Source: Deltaproteobacteria bacterium
GTDB lineage: Bacteria; Desulfobacterota; GWC2-55-46; UBA9637
DNA length: 64,000 bases
Direction: 5' to 3'
NCBI GenBank assembly: GCA_030690165.1
Contig: JAUYHF010000051.1
Location: forward strand, 18,809-82,808
Position numbers and translations under genes: made by a program. The notes beneath the pieces were generated by a model, which worked only from the letters and a program-made list of their open reading frames with translations, was not told where the DNA came from and did no database searches. Shown in pieces: positions 1 through 8,654 of the stretch (positions are counted from its first letter, which is position 1; each line of letters begins with the position of its first letter).

Positions 1-305
1 TCACCTTTGACTATCTTAATTCTTGACGAGAGATTATTGAATACAACATTTCTCTTTGCAATATCCGCCAAACCTTCTTGAATCTCCATCCCTACAATAT
101 TTTGAATCTGTGATTTTTGCGCAAGGATGAGAGGAATTACCCCGGAACCGGCGCCCAGGTCAATGACAGAATCATCAGGTTTTAAAGGCAGGACAAAATT
201 GGCAAGCTGAACAGAATCATCTGAAAATCTATAGCCGTTTTTCTTCTGGATTATCCTGAACTCCCCCAATTTGTCAAGGGTTTCCTCCGGATTGATTAAA
301 GGCAT
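1..305 (-). CDS. TrmN6-like tRNA/N6-adenine methyltransferase, N-terminal part
   Basis: This is the first ~101 codons of a gene that runs off the left edge, so its C-terminus is missing. The start is ATG at 305. The protein opens with a stretch ending GYRFSDDSVQLANFV, followed by the SAM-binding motif DLGAGSGVIPLILAQ and an acidic motif II (GMEIQEGLADIAKRN). This order is typical of the YfiC/TrmN6 class, which methylates N6 of A37 in tRNA-Val. The NPPY catalytic motif would lie beyond the edge, so substrate assignment is by family likeness only. It lies 12 bases downstream of the DUF1015 gene and is probably co-transcribed with it. Confidence 0.75.
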   Translation of the reverse strand, partial: MPLINPEETLDKLGEFRIIQKKNGYRFSDDSVQLANFVLPLKPDDSVIDLGAGSGVIPLILAQKSQIQNIVGMEIQEGLADIAKRNVVFNNLSSRIKIVKG

Positions 306-317
306 ATTTCCTAATTC

Positions 318-1676
318 CTAATCTTCTACCACCTCATCCCTGCCAATCGGATTTATCAACAGGCCTGATAAAAGTTTGGGGTAGAAATATGTAGACTTCT
401 GCGGCATAACATGGCCTGCTGCCGCAACCGCCTTTACCTGTTCAATCTTTGTTGGATTCAGGAGAAATGCCATCTGCCTTCCACCCTTTCGCGCCTCTTC
501 AATTGCCTCGTCCATCCCTTTAACATATACTATATTTTCCTGATTTTCCTGGGCCGTGCTGCTTATGCCTAATATATTATTCAGGATAAGGGCATGAAGC
601 ACTGTAACATCAAGGGATTTAAAAACCTCGGAGATAGAACTTCCAAACGCCTTATCCATTATGTCTTTTCCTTTTAATGTAAGGACAAAGTATGAATCGA
701 TACCATTTATATAAAGGCCAAAACTGGGAAGCCCTGCCCCTTTTTCTTCCATTTTTCTATAAACTTCCTTTCTAACCTTTGGCTCAATCCTCAAATCCCA
801 TTTAATCTCTTCAATATTAAAAAATGGGGAGCAGTTTGCAAAAAATGTTTTTGAATCAAATTTCGAAACATTGTGTATGATGCGGTGGGTAGGCATGATT
901 GTCATTCCCTCATCGTCCATGTTGGAAAAATACATCATCACATAGTTGAATGCCTCTTTTCCTGTGTAATCATCCGATTTTTCTCTCATCATATTCCTGT
1001 AGTTCAGGGCAGTTTCATATCTGTGGTGGCCGTCCGCTATAAAGAGCGGTTTTTGAGACATAATCTCTGCAATCTTTTTTATTATTTCAGGCCTGTCAAC
1101 CCTCCAGACCTTACTCTCAACACCATCGTCATCCGAAACATCAATAATAGGCGAACCATTTACACAGCAGTCTTCCAAAAGCCTGTTTACTATCTTTTGC
1201 GGCTCGGAATATATGGAAAATATGCAGCTGAAATTTGTATGACATGCCTCCATGAGTTTGAGTCTGTCGGCCTTTGGACCGGCAAGGGTCTTTTCATGAG
1301 GATGTATGCCGCCCTTGCCAAATTCCTCCAATTTTGCCAGCGCTATAAAACCCTTTCGTGTCCTTCGCTGCCCATCCTTCAATTTGTAGACCTGAACATA
1401 ATAGTAGATGGCGGGTTTTACATCCCTGACAAGGGTCTTCTCATCCTGCCATTTCTTAAAATCAAGAGCAGCCCTTGAATATCTGTCATTGCCAGGGGTG
1501 TCGTCTGGAAATACCTTTCCAAGTATCAGCCTTATAATATTTTGCGGATGTCTCTCGTAAAGCCTGCCCTGAAATTCAGGAGAAATTACATCATAGGGCG
1601 GCGCCATCACCTTGTTTAAATCCCCCGCCTTTTTAGGATTGTAGAGTATGCCTCTAAACGGCGCTATCTTTGCCAT
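318..1676 (-). CDS. DUF1015 family protein
   Basis: This 452-residue protein has the full length of the DUF1015 family. It begins with the characteristic IAPFRGILYNP and MAPPYDVISPE stretch and has a conserved ADGHHRYETAL motif near residue 215. That motif resembles the DGxHR motif of ParB/sulfiredoxin-fold proteins, so a nucleotide-handling fold is possible. No function is established that I know of. The start is ATG at 1676 behind a clear AAGGAG ribosome site. It lies 48 bases downstream of ptsI, probably in the same transcript. Confidence 0.85.
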   Translation of the reverse strand: MAKIAPFRGILYNPKKAGDLNKVMAPPYDVISPEFQGRLYERHPQNIIRLILGKVFPDDTPGNDRYSRAALDFKKWQDEKTLVRDVKPAIYYYVQVYKLKDGQRRTRKGFIALAKLEEFGKGGIHPHEKTLAGPKADRLKLMEACHTNFSCIFSIYSEPQKIVNRLLEDCCVNGSPIIDVSDDDGVESKVWRVDRPEIIKKIAEIMSQKPLFIADGHHRYETALNYRNMMREKSDDYTGKEAFNYVMMYFSNMDDEGMTIMPTHRIIHNVSKFDSKTFFANCSPFFNIEEIKWDLRIEPKVRKEVYRKMEEKGAGLPSFGLYINGIDSYFVLTLKGKDIMDKAFGSSISEVFKSLDVTVLHALILNNILGISSTAQENQENIVYVKGMDEAIEEARKGGRQMAFLLNPTKIEQVKAVAAAGHVMPQKSTYFYPKLLSGLLINPIGRDEVVED

Positions 1677-1724
1677 TCATATCTCCTTTTAATAAATACA
1701 GGAACCTCAGCCTTAACCTGTCTG

Positions 1725-3494
1725 TTAACTATATTCATCCGGGAAGCGCTTCTTCATCTCATCCCTTATAAATCTTTCTATCTCGCCGGCAGTGGAAAAC
1801 GCAAGGGCAGTCTCCGCTATCTCTTTTGCATCTGAATACTTAATAGACCTGATTATCTTTTTTACCTTCAGGATTGAAAGGGCGTTCATGCTCAACTGGT
1901 CTAATCCGAGGCCCAATAGAATCAGGGCGTGTTCCGGCTCACCTGCCATCTCTCCGCATACGCCAACGGCAATGTTGGCGTTATGCGCCGCATCCACAAT
2001 ATGTTTTATAATACGGAGCGCCGCCGGGTGCAGGGGTTCATATAAATATGCCACATGCTCATTGACCCTGTCTATAGCAAGGGAATACTGAAGAAGATCG
2101 TTTGTGCCTATGGAAAAAAAATCCACCTCTCTTGCAAGGATATCTGCAATAATTGCAGCAGACGGAACCTCTATCATTGCGCCTACAAATATCTTGGGAT
2201 TAAATGGTTTTTGCTCTTTCCTCAATTCTTCTTTGGCCTCCTCCATAATGGCCTTTGCCTTTCTCAGTTCCTCCATCCCTGATATCATGGGAAACATTAT
2301 TTTAATATTTCCATATACGCTGGCCCTAAGTACCCCTTTAAGCTGCGTCTTAAAGATATCCGGCTCCTTGAGACAAAAGCGGATAGCCCTCAGTCCCATA
2401 GCGGGATTCATCTCCGGAGCAAGCTCCATCTGAGAAAGAAATTTATCTCCGCCTATGTCAAGTGTGCGGATAATTGTCGGGTGAGGAGAAACCCTTTCAA
2501 CTACATCCTTATAAACCTTGAAGTGTTCATCCTCGGTAGGAAGATCTTTCCTGTTCAGATATAAAAACTCGGTCCTGTAAAGCCCGATACCTTCAGCCCC
2601 GTGGTCAATAAGGGATGGTATCTCTTCTACCATTTCTATATTCCCCATAAGCCTTACCCTTCTGCCGTCCAGCATCTCAGCCGGTAATTTTTTGTAGTGA
2701 TGGAGTAATTTCTCGTAATCAGAGTACTGCCCCTTTTTCTTTTCATAGTCCCTGATAACCTTTTTAGACGGGTTTATGACCACCATGCCGCTTGTGCCGT
2801 CTATAATAAGCGTATCTCCTGCATTTACCTTCTGGGTTATGTTTTCCAGACCGACAACTGCTGGTATTTCAAGAGACCTGGCCACAATGGCTGTATGGGA
2901 TGTCTTTCCGCCGATGTCTGTTAAAAATCCCAAAACCTTCCCCTTCACCATCTGGACGGTGTCAGTTGGCGCAAGGTCATGGGCAATCACGATTACCTCT
3001 TCCTTTATCTCCGCAATGGTCTCATGTTTTTTCCCCATGAGATTTTTTAAAACCCGGTCGCAGATGTGGTCTATGTCCGAACCCCTCTCCCGTATATATT
3101 CGTCATCAACAGAGTCAAAGAAATCCCTTATCTCTTTCATGACCATCCGGATAGCCCATTCTACGTTGACCTTTTCCTTTTTAATGGTCTTTATTGTATC
3201 GTCTATGAGCATCTTATCTTCCAGCATCAAAAGATGCGCATCAATGATGCGGATGTGCTCTTTGCCCTTCACATCATTTAAAAGTTTATTTCTTATCTTC
3301 AGGAGTTGATCCTTTGATTCCTGAACCGCTTTTTTAAACCGTTTTACCTCTAACGGGATATAAGCCAAGTCTAAATAACAGTAGGCAGGCGTCTCCAATC
3401 TTCCGCCCTCCACAAGAAACGCCCCGCCAATGCTTATGCCTGGTGAAACGCCTATGCCCTTTAATACAATGTCAGTTCTGCCGGGTTCAACCAT
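1725..3494 (-). CDS. ptsI: PTS enzyme I (phosphoenolpyruvate-protein phosphotransferase)
   Basis: Enzyme I takes phosphate from phosphoenolpyruvate and passes it to HPr in the cytoplasm. At 589 residues it is a normal length. The N-terminal domain holds the active-site histidine in GGKTSHTAIVARS near residue 200. The C-terminal barrel has the PEP-utiliser motifs GIGLYRTEFLYL, DIGGDKFL and SIGTNDLLQYSLA. An upstream reading-frame extension of 33 codons exists, but ATG 3494 fits the family, has GGAGAAG in front, and shares one base with the HPr stop (TAATG), which indicates translational coupling. It is the last gene of the mannose-type PTS operon. Confidence 0.95.
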   Translation of the reverse strand: MVEPGRTDIVLKGIGVSPGISIGGAFLVEGGRLETPAYCYLDLAYIPLEVKRFKKAVQESKDQLLKIRNKLLNDVKGKEHIRIIDAHLLMLEDKMLIDDTIKTIKKEKVNVEWAIRMVMKEIRDFFDSVDDEYIRERGSDIDHICDRVLKNLMGKKHETIAEIKEEVIVIAHDLAPTDTVQMVKGKVLGFLTDIGGKTSHTAIVARSLEIPAVVGLENITQKVNAGDTLIIDGTSGMVVINPSKKVIRDYEKKKGQYSDYEKLLHHYKKLPAEMLDGRRVRLMGNIEMVEEIPSLIDHGAEGIGLYRTEFLYLNRKDLPTEDEHFKVYKDVVERVSPHPTIIRTLDIGGDKFLSQMELAPEMNPAMGLRAIRFCLKEPDIFKTQLKGVLRASVYGNIKIMFPMISGMEELRKAKAIMEEAKEELRKEQKPFNPKIFVGAMIEVPSAAIIADILAREVDFFSIGTNDLLQYSLAIDRVNEHVAYLYEPLHPAALRIIKHIVDAAHNANIAVGVCGEMAGEPEHALILLGLGLDQLSMNALSILKVKKIIRSIKYSDAKEIAETALAFSTAGEIERFIRDEMKKRFPDEYS

Positions 3495-3781
3495 TATTCT
3501 TCTCCAAACTTCCCATCTATCAATGCCTGTAATACTGCAATTGCGTCTTTTGCATCCACCCCATTCGCCTTGATAATAATCTTGCTGCCGCATCCGGCAG
3601 CAAGCATCATTACACCCATAATACTCTTTCCATTTACCTCCTGACCGTCTTTCTCAACAAAGATATCCGCGCCAAATTTGTTTGCTGCCTGCACAAACTG
3701 CGCAGCCGCCCTTGCATGGAGACCAAGCTTGTTCACTATGGTAAATGTCTTTTTGATATAAGAATTTTCTTTAGCATTCAT
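3494..3781 (-). CDS. ptsH: HPr phosphocarrier protein
   Basis: HPr carries phosphate from enzyme I to EIIA proteins. The phosphorylated histidine is His22 in KLGLHARAA. Ser53 in NGKSIMGVMMLAA is the target site for HPr kinase, and hprK is encoded nearby at 7211-8185, so both control sites are intact. The ATG at 3781 directly follows the stop of the IID gene; a TTG three codons earlier is a less likely start. Being in one operon with IIA-IIB-IIC-IID and enzyme I makes this the dedicated carrier of that system. Confidence 0.95.
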   Translation of the reverse strand: MNAKENSYIKKTFTIVNKLGLHARAAAQFVQAANKFGADIFVEKDGQEVNGKSIMGVMMLAAGCGSKIIIKANGVDAKDAIAVLQALIDGKFGEE

Positions 3782-3782
3782 A

Positions 3783-4589
3783 TCAGCCAACCCTTTGGAG
3801 CATATTCATAACAATTAGAAATATAATTGCCGGTAAAAACAATAGATAAATCGCCAGAGAAACGGATATCCCTTTTCTTAAAAATATGGATAATAATATC
3901 GTCGCAGTTGTTATAAAACCTGTTATCAAAAACAATTGATAAATCTGAACAGGCTGTATTCCAAACATCCCTGTCTTGAACAGCTTAAATATCAAAGCTG
4001 CAACCATGATGCCAAGAAGGCCTGTAGCAATAATGCGAATCCTCAAAGCCTGCTCAGGCAATCCCAATGTTTTGATATATTCTACAACATCCTCGCCGAG
4101 TTTATATCCTTTATGCAAACCGAACCATCTCATCCAGATATGAAAAAGATTATATACCACAAGAAACACAATAGGCCCCCAGAGGCCCCCAGAGACCCCA
4201 GGTAAGATAAGCGCGGATAAAACTCCGAGGACAGAGGCAATGGGCCTTACAGATCCCCAGAAAAATGTATCTCCTATAGCGCCGTAAGGTCCTATAAGGC
4301 TTTCTTTAAAAGAAACAACTTCTTTTGCATCCAGTTTCCCATCTTTCACCTCTTCCTCCATTCTTATAACAGCGCCAAGAATGGGTGACGCCATATATGG
4401 ATGGGCATTATAAAAAACCATATGCCTTTTAAAGGCTGCAGAGGCCTGGTCTCTATCTTTGTAAATATCCTTTATCGCAGGGGCTATTGCAGACGCAAAT
4501 CCAAGACCTTGCATCTTTTCGAAACTCCATGCGGACTGAATGAAAAAGGAATTTAAAAAAACCTTAAATATGGTAAATCTGCCTATCAT
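3783..4589 (-). CDS. PTS mannose/fructose/sorbose-family IID component
   Basis: This 268-residue membrane subunit pairs with IIC to form the sugar channel of mannose-type PTS transporters. Visible family marks are SAWSFEKMQGLGFASAI at the N-terminus, HPYMASPILGAVI, and a C-terminal half with several hydrophobic segments. The frame is open 37 codons further upstream, but ATG 4589 overlaps the IIC stop as ATGA and matches the usual N-terminus. Sugar specificity cannot be read from the sequence. In related bacteria such systems may be mainly regulatory. Confidence 0.88.
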   Translation of the reverse strand: MIGRFTIFKVFLNSFFIQSAWSFEKMQGLGFASAIAPAIKDIYKDRDQASAAFKRHMVFYNAHPYMASPILGAVIRMEEEVKDGKLDAKEVVSFKESLIGPYGAIGDTFFWGSVRPIASVLGVLSALILPGVSGGLWGPIVFLVVYNLFHIWMRWFGLHKGYKLGEDVVEYIKTLGLPEQALRIRIIATGLLGIMVAALIFKLFKTGMFGIQPVQIYQLFLITGFITTATILLSIFLRKGISVSLAIYLLFLPAIIFLIVMNMLQRVG

Positions 4590-5341
4590 CTTATTACCGC
4601 CGCAAGGAGAGTAACAGCAAAAAATATTGTTACTAAGAATACAGTCAGAGACCTGCTGCCGTATACTGCGCTGTAGGCAGAAGAAAGACCTGTTACGCAT
4701 GCGGCGCCAACGGCAAATGGCAAAGACATAACAACAACACGAGGCAAAAGTGGCAATAATATATACACGAGCAGCACGCCGCTAAACGTTAAAACAAATA
4801 TCGTTAAAAGGTTTAAGGCAAAAAAAACACCAAGCCCTTTCAGATTATTTGTTCCAACGGCTTTAATAAGCCCTTTGTCCAATCCTGCAAGCACAGTATT
4901 AAAAAGCCGTACATTAAAAACCCGCGCAGCGGCATCCGCTTTCCTGCAAATAATGTCCATAGGGATTACTATTAAAATTGCGAAACCCAGAATAAAAAAT
5001 ATATCAGCGCTGCCAAATCCCCCCAAATACCAATTGGGAAAGACAGCAATATCCATTCCGCCTAACGTCTTTTGCCCTATAAGCGATACGGCTGTAATTA
5101 CTACTGCCAGCATTGTCTCATGAGGCGGTATATAGCCTCCTATAGGAAGTCCGCCAATAAAAAGGAGTTCCAATACCCCGCCTATCAACAAACCCGACAT
5201 TGCATCACCCAATATATAACCAATGACAGGCGATGCAACAAGCGGCCTTGAAACCATTATCTGCAGGGCTGCAGTTCTATCAAGGGAAAGAAGCCCGCCC
5301 GCTGCAGACGCTAAAAAACACTGATAGACAACATCCTTCAA
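4586..5341 (-). CDS. PTS mannose/fructose/sorbose-family IIC component
   Basis: A 251-residue, strongly hydrophobic membrane subunit with the family segments LSLDRTAALQIMVSRPLV, GGVLELLFIGGLPIGGY and PPHETMLAVV. It forms the sugar-translocating unit with IID. The only sensible start is TTG at 5341, which overlaps the IIB stop as TTGA and has GGAG seven bases upstream. The next internal methionine is about 29 residues in, inside the conserved region. Translational coupling to IIB is therefore likely. Confidence 0.87.
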   Translation of the reverse strand: MKDVVYQCFLASAAGGLLSLDRTAALQIMVSRPLVASPVIGYILGDAMSGLLIGGVLELLFIGGLPIGGYIPPHETMLAVVITAVSLIGQKTLGGMDIAVFPNWYLGGFGSADIFFILGFAILIVIPMDIICRKADAAARVFNVRLFNTVLAGLDKGLIKAVGTNNLKGLGVFFALNLLTIFVLTFSGVLLVYILLPLLPRVVVMSLPFAVGAACVTGLSSAYSAVYGSRSLTVFLVTIFFAVTLLAAVIR

Positions 5342-5829
5342 CTTCCCACTCCTGCCTTTAACATATCAACATGCCTATCCGAGGGCACAGCCCGTATATC
5401 CAACTCTATCCCCTGTTTTAAGAGATATTGCAATATATCCTCATCCTCTTTGTCAATGTATACAGACGGGGTAATCTCTCTCCCGTCTTGACGGGCGTTA
5501 TGATGATGGATATTCCCGATATTCACATTGGAAATTATGAATCCTTTATTATATGCCTGCAATAGCTCCTTCAGGGTAGAGAATATTATAATTACCCTTT
5601 CTTTGTTCATATCCTCTGACATTACATCTATTAGCGCTTCTTCTATGCCTTCAACCTTTATCGCCAGGGCCGTTGAACTACATGACTCTATGGCAATCCT
5701 CTGTATGAGATTATTTCTAACCGCATCGCTTGCAACTATAACCCGCGTTGCCTTGCAAAAGGGCGCCCATGCCTCCACTATCTGGCCATGAACCAATCTG
5801 TCATCAACTCTAATCAGCACTATGCTCAT
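5338..5829 (-). CDS. PTS mannose/fructose/sorbose-family IIB component
   Basis: This 163-residue cytoplasmic subunit passes phosphate from IIA to the sugar. It starts SIVLIRVDDRLVHGQI, with the phospho-accepting His14 in place, and continues with family motifs (NIGNIHHHNARQDGREI, SVYIDKEDEDIL). ATG 5829 has AAGG at good spacing; a GTG two codons earlier overlaps the IIA stop as GTGA and is an alternative start. It sits between IIA and IIC in the conserved PTS order. Confidence 0.9.
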   Translation of the reverse strand: MSIVLIRVDDRLVHGQIVEAWAPFCKATRVIVASDAVRNNLIQRIAIESCSSTALAIKVEGIEEALIDVMSEDMNKERVIIIFSTLKELLQAYNKGFIISNVNIGNIHHHNARQDGREITPSVYIDKEDEDILQYLLKQGIELDIRAVPSDRHVDMLKAGVGS

Positions 5830-5831
5830 TT

Positions 5832-6236
5832 TCACACCTTTCCCTTAAGCATCTCACTCGCCAGCACAATGCTTTTCTGGCCATACTCCTTCAAAAGCAT
5901 CGCCAGTTCAGGGAGGGTCTTATCAGTTCTATGGCCGGTAAACTTCAGAAGCATTGGCAGATTCACGCCTGTCAATATCTCTACTTTGCCTGGTTCAAGG
6001 AACGAAAGGCCTATGTTTGACGGCGTACCGCCGAACATATCAGTCAGGATTATGACGCCATCCTCTTTGTTTATAGTTTTAATAGTATTAGAAATTGTAT
6101 CGCTGATGCATTTTGCGCTGTCACAGGGATCAATAGAGATACATCTTACATTCTTCAGCCTGCCTGCTATGGCCTCGGCTGTAGCAACAAGAACCTCTGC
6201 CAGTTTTCCATGGGTTATTATTATTGCGCCAATCAT
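5832..6236 (-). CDS. PTS mannose-family IIA component
   Basis: A 134-residue stand-alone IIA domain. It begins MIGAIIITHGKLAEVLV, with the phosphorylated His9, and ends with the family pattern through LTDMFGGTPSNIGLSFL and EILTGVNLPMLLKF. ATG 6236 is chosen because the open frame further upstream translates an AT-rich repeat (6237-6350) unrelated to the family. Its ribosome site, GGAG in GGAGCGAAGCGACTT, belongs to that repeat and is nearly identical to the leader of porC at 42444. It is the first gene of the PTS operon. Confidence 0.9.
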   Translation of the reverse strand: MIGAIIITHGKLAEVLVATAEAIAGRLKNVRCISIDPCDSAKCISDTISNTIKTINKEDGVIILTDMFGGTPSNIGLSFLEPGKVEILTGVNLPMLLKFTGHRTDKTLPELAMLLKEYGQKSIVLASEMLKGKV

Positions 6237-6350
6237 AAGTCGCTTCGCTCCATTGAAAAATGCAAATTGCAAACTGCAAATTGAAAGAAAAGACGTCTTT
6301 CCTTTTTGCATTGTCCAATTTGCATTTTACAATTTACAATTTGCAATCTT
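6237..6350. repeat. AT-rich inverted repeat between rapZ and the PTS IIA gene
   Basis: The gap is filled with variants of TTGCAAATT/AATTTGCA facing each other around a perfect 12-base palindrome, AAAGACGTCTTT, at 6289-6300. The end next to the IIA start reads (minus strand) GGAGCGAAGCGACTT and supplies the Shine-Dalgarno sequence. The same kind of repeat recurs at 39283-39376, 42444-42539 and 55063-55128. Confidence 0.75.
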
Positions 6351-7214
6351 TTACTGTCTCTCTATATCTCTATGCCGCTTCTTGAGAATACACCTTTCAA
6401 AGGAAATTTCATCTGCAAGAAAATCAACTATTGAAACAGATCTATGTCTGCCGCCGGTGCAGCCGAAGGCGATTGTAAGATATGTCTTCCCTTCCCTTAA
6501 GTAGCTTGGGATAAGAAAATTGAGGAGGTTTCCAAATCTGACAAGGAACTCCTTTGTCTCTTCTTTGTTTAAAACAAACTCCTTAGCCCTCGAGTCCCTG
6601 CCGTCCAAATCTTTAAGCCCCTCCACAAAATAGGGATTGGGCAGAAATCTTACATCCATTATCATATCCGCATCTGATGGGATGCCGTATCTGTAACTAA
6701 ACGAAACCAGCTGCACAACCATCTTCTCCTGCGATAGCGGGCCTGAAAAATATCCTCTTATAATCTCTTTTAACTGGTGAACATTATATCCGGAGGTATC
6801 TATAATTTTAGTGGCTGCCGTTTTTACTGAAGCCAGCATATCCCTCTCCCGTTTTATCCCGTCCAGAGAGCTTTCCCCCTCTGAGAGCGGATGCCTTCGC
6901 CGTGTCTCGCTAAAGCGTCTCAAAAGCGCATCATCAGATGCCTCCAGATATATAAGCTCTGCATTATAACCGCTGTCCGTCATCTCCTTTAATACGATCG
7001 GAAACTCTTTAAGGAATTCCCTCTCCCTCACATCCACAACAATTGCCACCTTGCTTATTTCAGCAGATTGATTTGAAAGTTCCATAAATTTCGGCATAAG
7101 CACAACAGGGAGATTGTCAACACAGAAAAAATTTAAGTCCTCTAACACCTTGATAGCTGTGCTTTTACCGGCCCCGGAAGGGCCGCTTATTATAATAAGG
7201 CTAACATTTTTCAC
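6351..7214 (-). CDS. rapZ: RapZ-family RNase adapter / nucleotide-binding protein
   Basis: This 287-residue protein has a Walker A motif GPSGAGKST at residues 10-18, the family motif FFCVDNLPVVL, and the C-terminal signature FGCTGGRHRSVSIVDFLA. The family is YvcJ/RapZ. In E. coli, RapZ delivers GlmZ/GlmY small RNAs to RNase E and controls amino-sugar synthesis; that role is not certain here. Its start overlaps the hprK stop (ATGA). The rapZ-hprK-ptsN neighbourhood is common and links it to PTS-dependent regulation. Confidence 0.93.
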   Translation of the reverse strand: MKNVSLIIISGPSGAGKSTAIKVLEDLNFFCVDNLPVVLMPKFMELSNQSAEISKVAIVVDVREREFLKEFPIVLKEMTDSGYNAELIYLEASDDALLRRFSETRRRHPLSEGESSLDGIKRERDMLASVKTAATKIIDTSGYNVHQLKEIIRGYFSGPLSQEKMVVQLVSFSYRYGIPSDADMIMDVRFLPNPYFVEGLKDLDGRDSRAKEFVLNKEETKEFLVRFGNLLNFLIPSYLREGKTYLTIAFGCTGGRHRSVSIVDFLADEISFERCILKKRHRDIERQ

Positions 7215-8185
7215 GGTCTGCCTTCACCTTTTTTATTCTGCATTACAGCCATATCCAGCCTTTTCTTAAACTCCAACGCTGAATGATAGCCCATTATCTT
7301 CAACAGTTGATTTCTGGCCGCAATCTCCACTATTGTAGCAACACTCCTGCCCGGGCTGACAGGGATCCTGTGAAAAGGGAGTTTTACCCCAAGTATTTCA
7401 TATACCCCTTCCTCAAAACCCAGCCTGTCATATTCCTCGTCATGACCCCATTGCGCCAATTCCACAACAACATCCATCTGTTTCTTTTCCCTTATGGCAG
7501 TGATGCCAAACAGGTCTTTCACATTTACAATGCCAAGCCCCCTTACCTCCATGTGGTATTTTATAATATCAGACGCTATGCCAAAAAGGGTAGTCGGAGA
7601 TATCCTCTTTATTATAACTGCATCGTCTGCAATGAGCCTGTAGCCTTTTGTAATAAGGTCTAATGCGCACTCGCTCTTGCCGATGCCGCTCTTGCCCAGT
7701 ATCAGCACACCCACACCCAGGACATCAACAAAAACGCCATGTATGGTTGTCGTTGGCGCCAGCCTTTCTTCCAGATATTTGGTAAATCGTTCAATAAACA
7801 GGGAGGTGGTAAGATGTGTGGTTAAAAGAGGAATGTTCTTCTCTTCTGCAAGACGGAATAAAAAAACAGGGAGGTTTTGCTTTTTTGTAATTATAAAACA
7901 AGGGGTAGCTGCCTTCTTAAGCCTTTTAAGCGTTTCTTTGAGCCTGTCAGAAGTGAGGCCGTTTAAATATTCTATCTCAGCCTTTCCGAAAATCTGTATC
8001 CTTTCCGGATGGAGCTGTTCTTTCAGGCCTGTTAATAACAATCCTGGTTTCTGGATTCGGGATGTGGTTACCTTGTTTAAAAGACCTTTTTTGCCGCCCG
8101 CAAGTCTAAATCCAAATCTTTCCGCGGTCTCTTTTAACAGTTCATCTACCGTGATATTTACAATATTCCTATCCGTCTTATTCAA
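7211..8185 (-). CDS. hprK: HPr kinase/phosphorylase
   Basis: The enzyme phosphorylates or dephosphorylates the regulatory serine of HPr. It has 324 residues: an N-terminal regulatory domain (~1-135), then the catalytic domain with HGVFVDVLGVGVLILG, the P-loop GKSGIGKSECAL and the late signature IPVSPGRSVATIVEIAA. The Ser53 target is present in the HPr encoded at 3494-3781. It overlaps ptsN upstream and rapZ downstream by four bases each, so the three genes are translationally coupled. Confidence 0.95.
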   Translation of the reverse strand: MNKTDRNIVNITVDELLKETAERFGFRLAGGKKGLLNKVTTSRIQKPGLLLTGLKEQLHPERIQIFGKAEIEYLNGLTSDRLKETLKRLKKAATPCFIITKKQNLPVFLFRLAEEKNIPLLTTHLTTSLFIERFTKYLEERLAPTTTIHGVFVDVLGVGVLILGKSGIGKSECALDLITKGYRLIADDAVIIKRISPTTLFGIASDIIKYHMEVRGLGIVNVKDLFGITAIREKKQMDVVVELAQWGHDEEYDRLGFEEGVYEILGVKLPFHRIPVSPGRSVATIVEIAARNQLLKIMGYHSALEFKKRLDMAVMQNKKGEGRP

Positions 8186-8646
8186 CTGAGTTTCCTGTCC
8201 TCTTCAACTATTATGTTATATATTTCTTCTTTGGTAGATGCCTCCATAAGCTGCTTTCTAAATCCGGCGTCTTTTAAAAGACTGGATATTCTGGCCAGTA
8301 TCTTGAGATGCGCTGTATTAGAATCTTCCGGCGCCGCTATCAGAAAGAACAGATGGGCAGGCCTTTCATCCATAGCCTGAAATTCCACCCCTTTAATGCT
8401 TCTGCCAAAGAGGAGGACAATAGCATTCCCACCTTTAAGCCGCACATGAGGTATTGCAACGCCATAACCAATGCCGGTGCTGCCAAGCCTTTCCCTTTCA
8501 AGAATCGCCTCTAAGAGCTTATCCTTATTAATATCAGCAAACCTGAAGGCAAGTTCTGCCGCCATCTCTTCAAGCGCTTCACGCTTTTCATGCCCTTTAA
8601 GGTCGGGTATTATGCAGTCTTGGTTTAGAATGTCAGCAAGCTTCAT
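8182..8646 (-). CDS. ptsN: Nitrogen-regulatory PTS protein EIIA(Ntr)
   Basis: This 154-residue EIIA of the fructose/Ntr class carries its phosphorylation site at His67 in GIGYGVAIPHVRL. There is no attached IIB or IIC domain, as expected for the regulatory form. In characterised bacteria it signals nitrogen and potassium status and is usually encoded beside rpoN, as it is here. It lies between hpf (8-base gap) and hprK (4-base overlap). Confidence 0.93.
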   Translation of the reverse strand: MKLADILNQDCIIPDLKGHEKREALEEMAAELAFRFADINKDKLLEAILERERLGSTGIGYGVAIPHVRLKGGNAIVLLFGRSIKGVEFQAMDERPAHLFFLIAAPEDSNTAHLKILARISSLLKDAGFRKQLMEASTKEEIYNIIVEEDRKLS

Positions 8647-8654
8647 GATAAGTG

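Noticed and set aside
3495..3593. 33-codon N-terminal extension of enzyme I
   Set aside because: It translates the HPr gene in another frame; ATG 3494 has its own ribosome site and matches the family start.
4590..4700. 37-codon extension of the PTS IID protein
   Set aside because: It lies inside IIC in another frame and does not resemble IID; the ATGA overlap marks the start.
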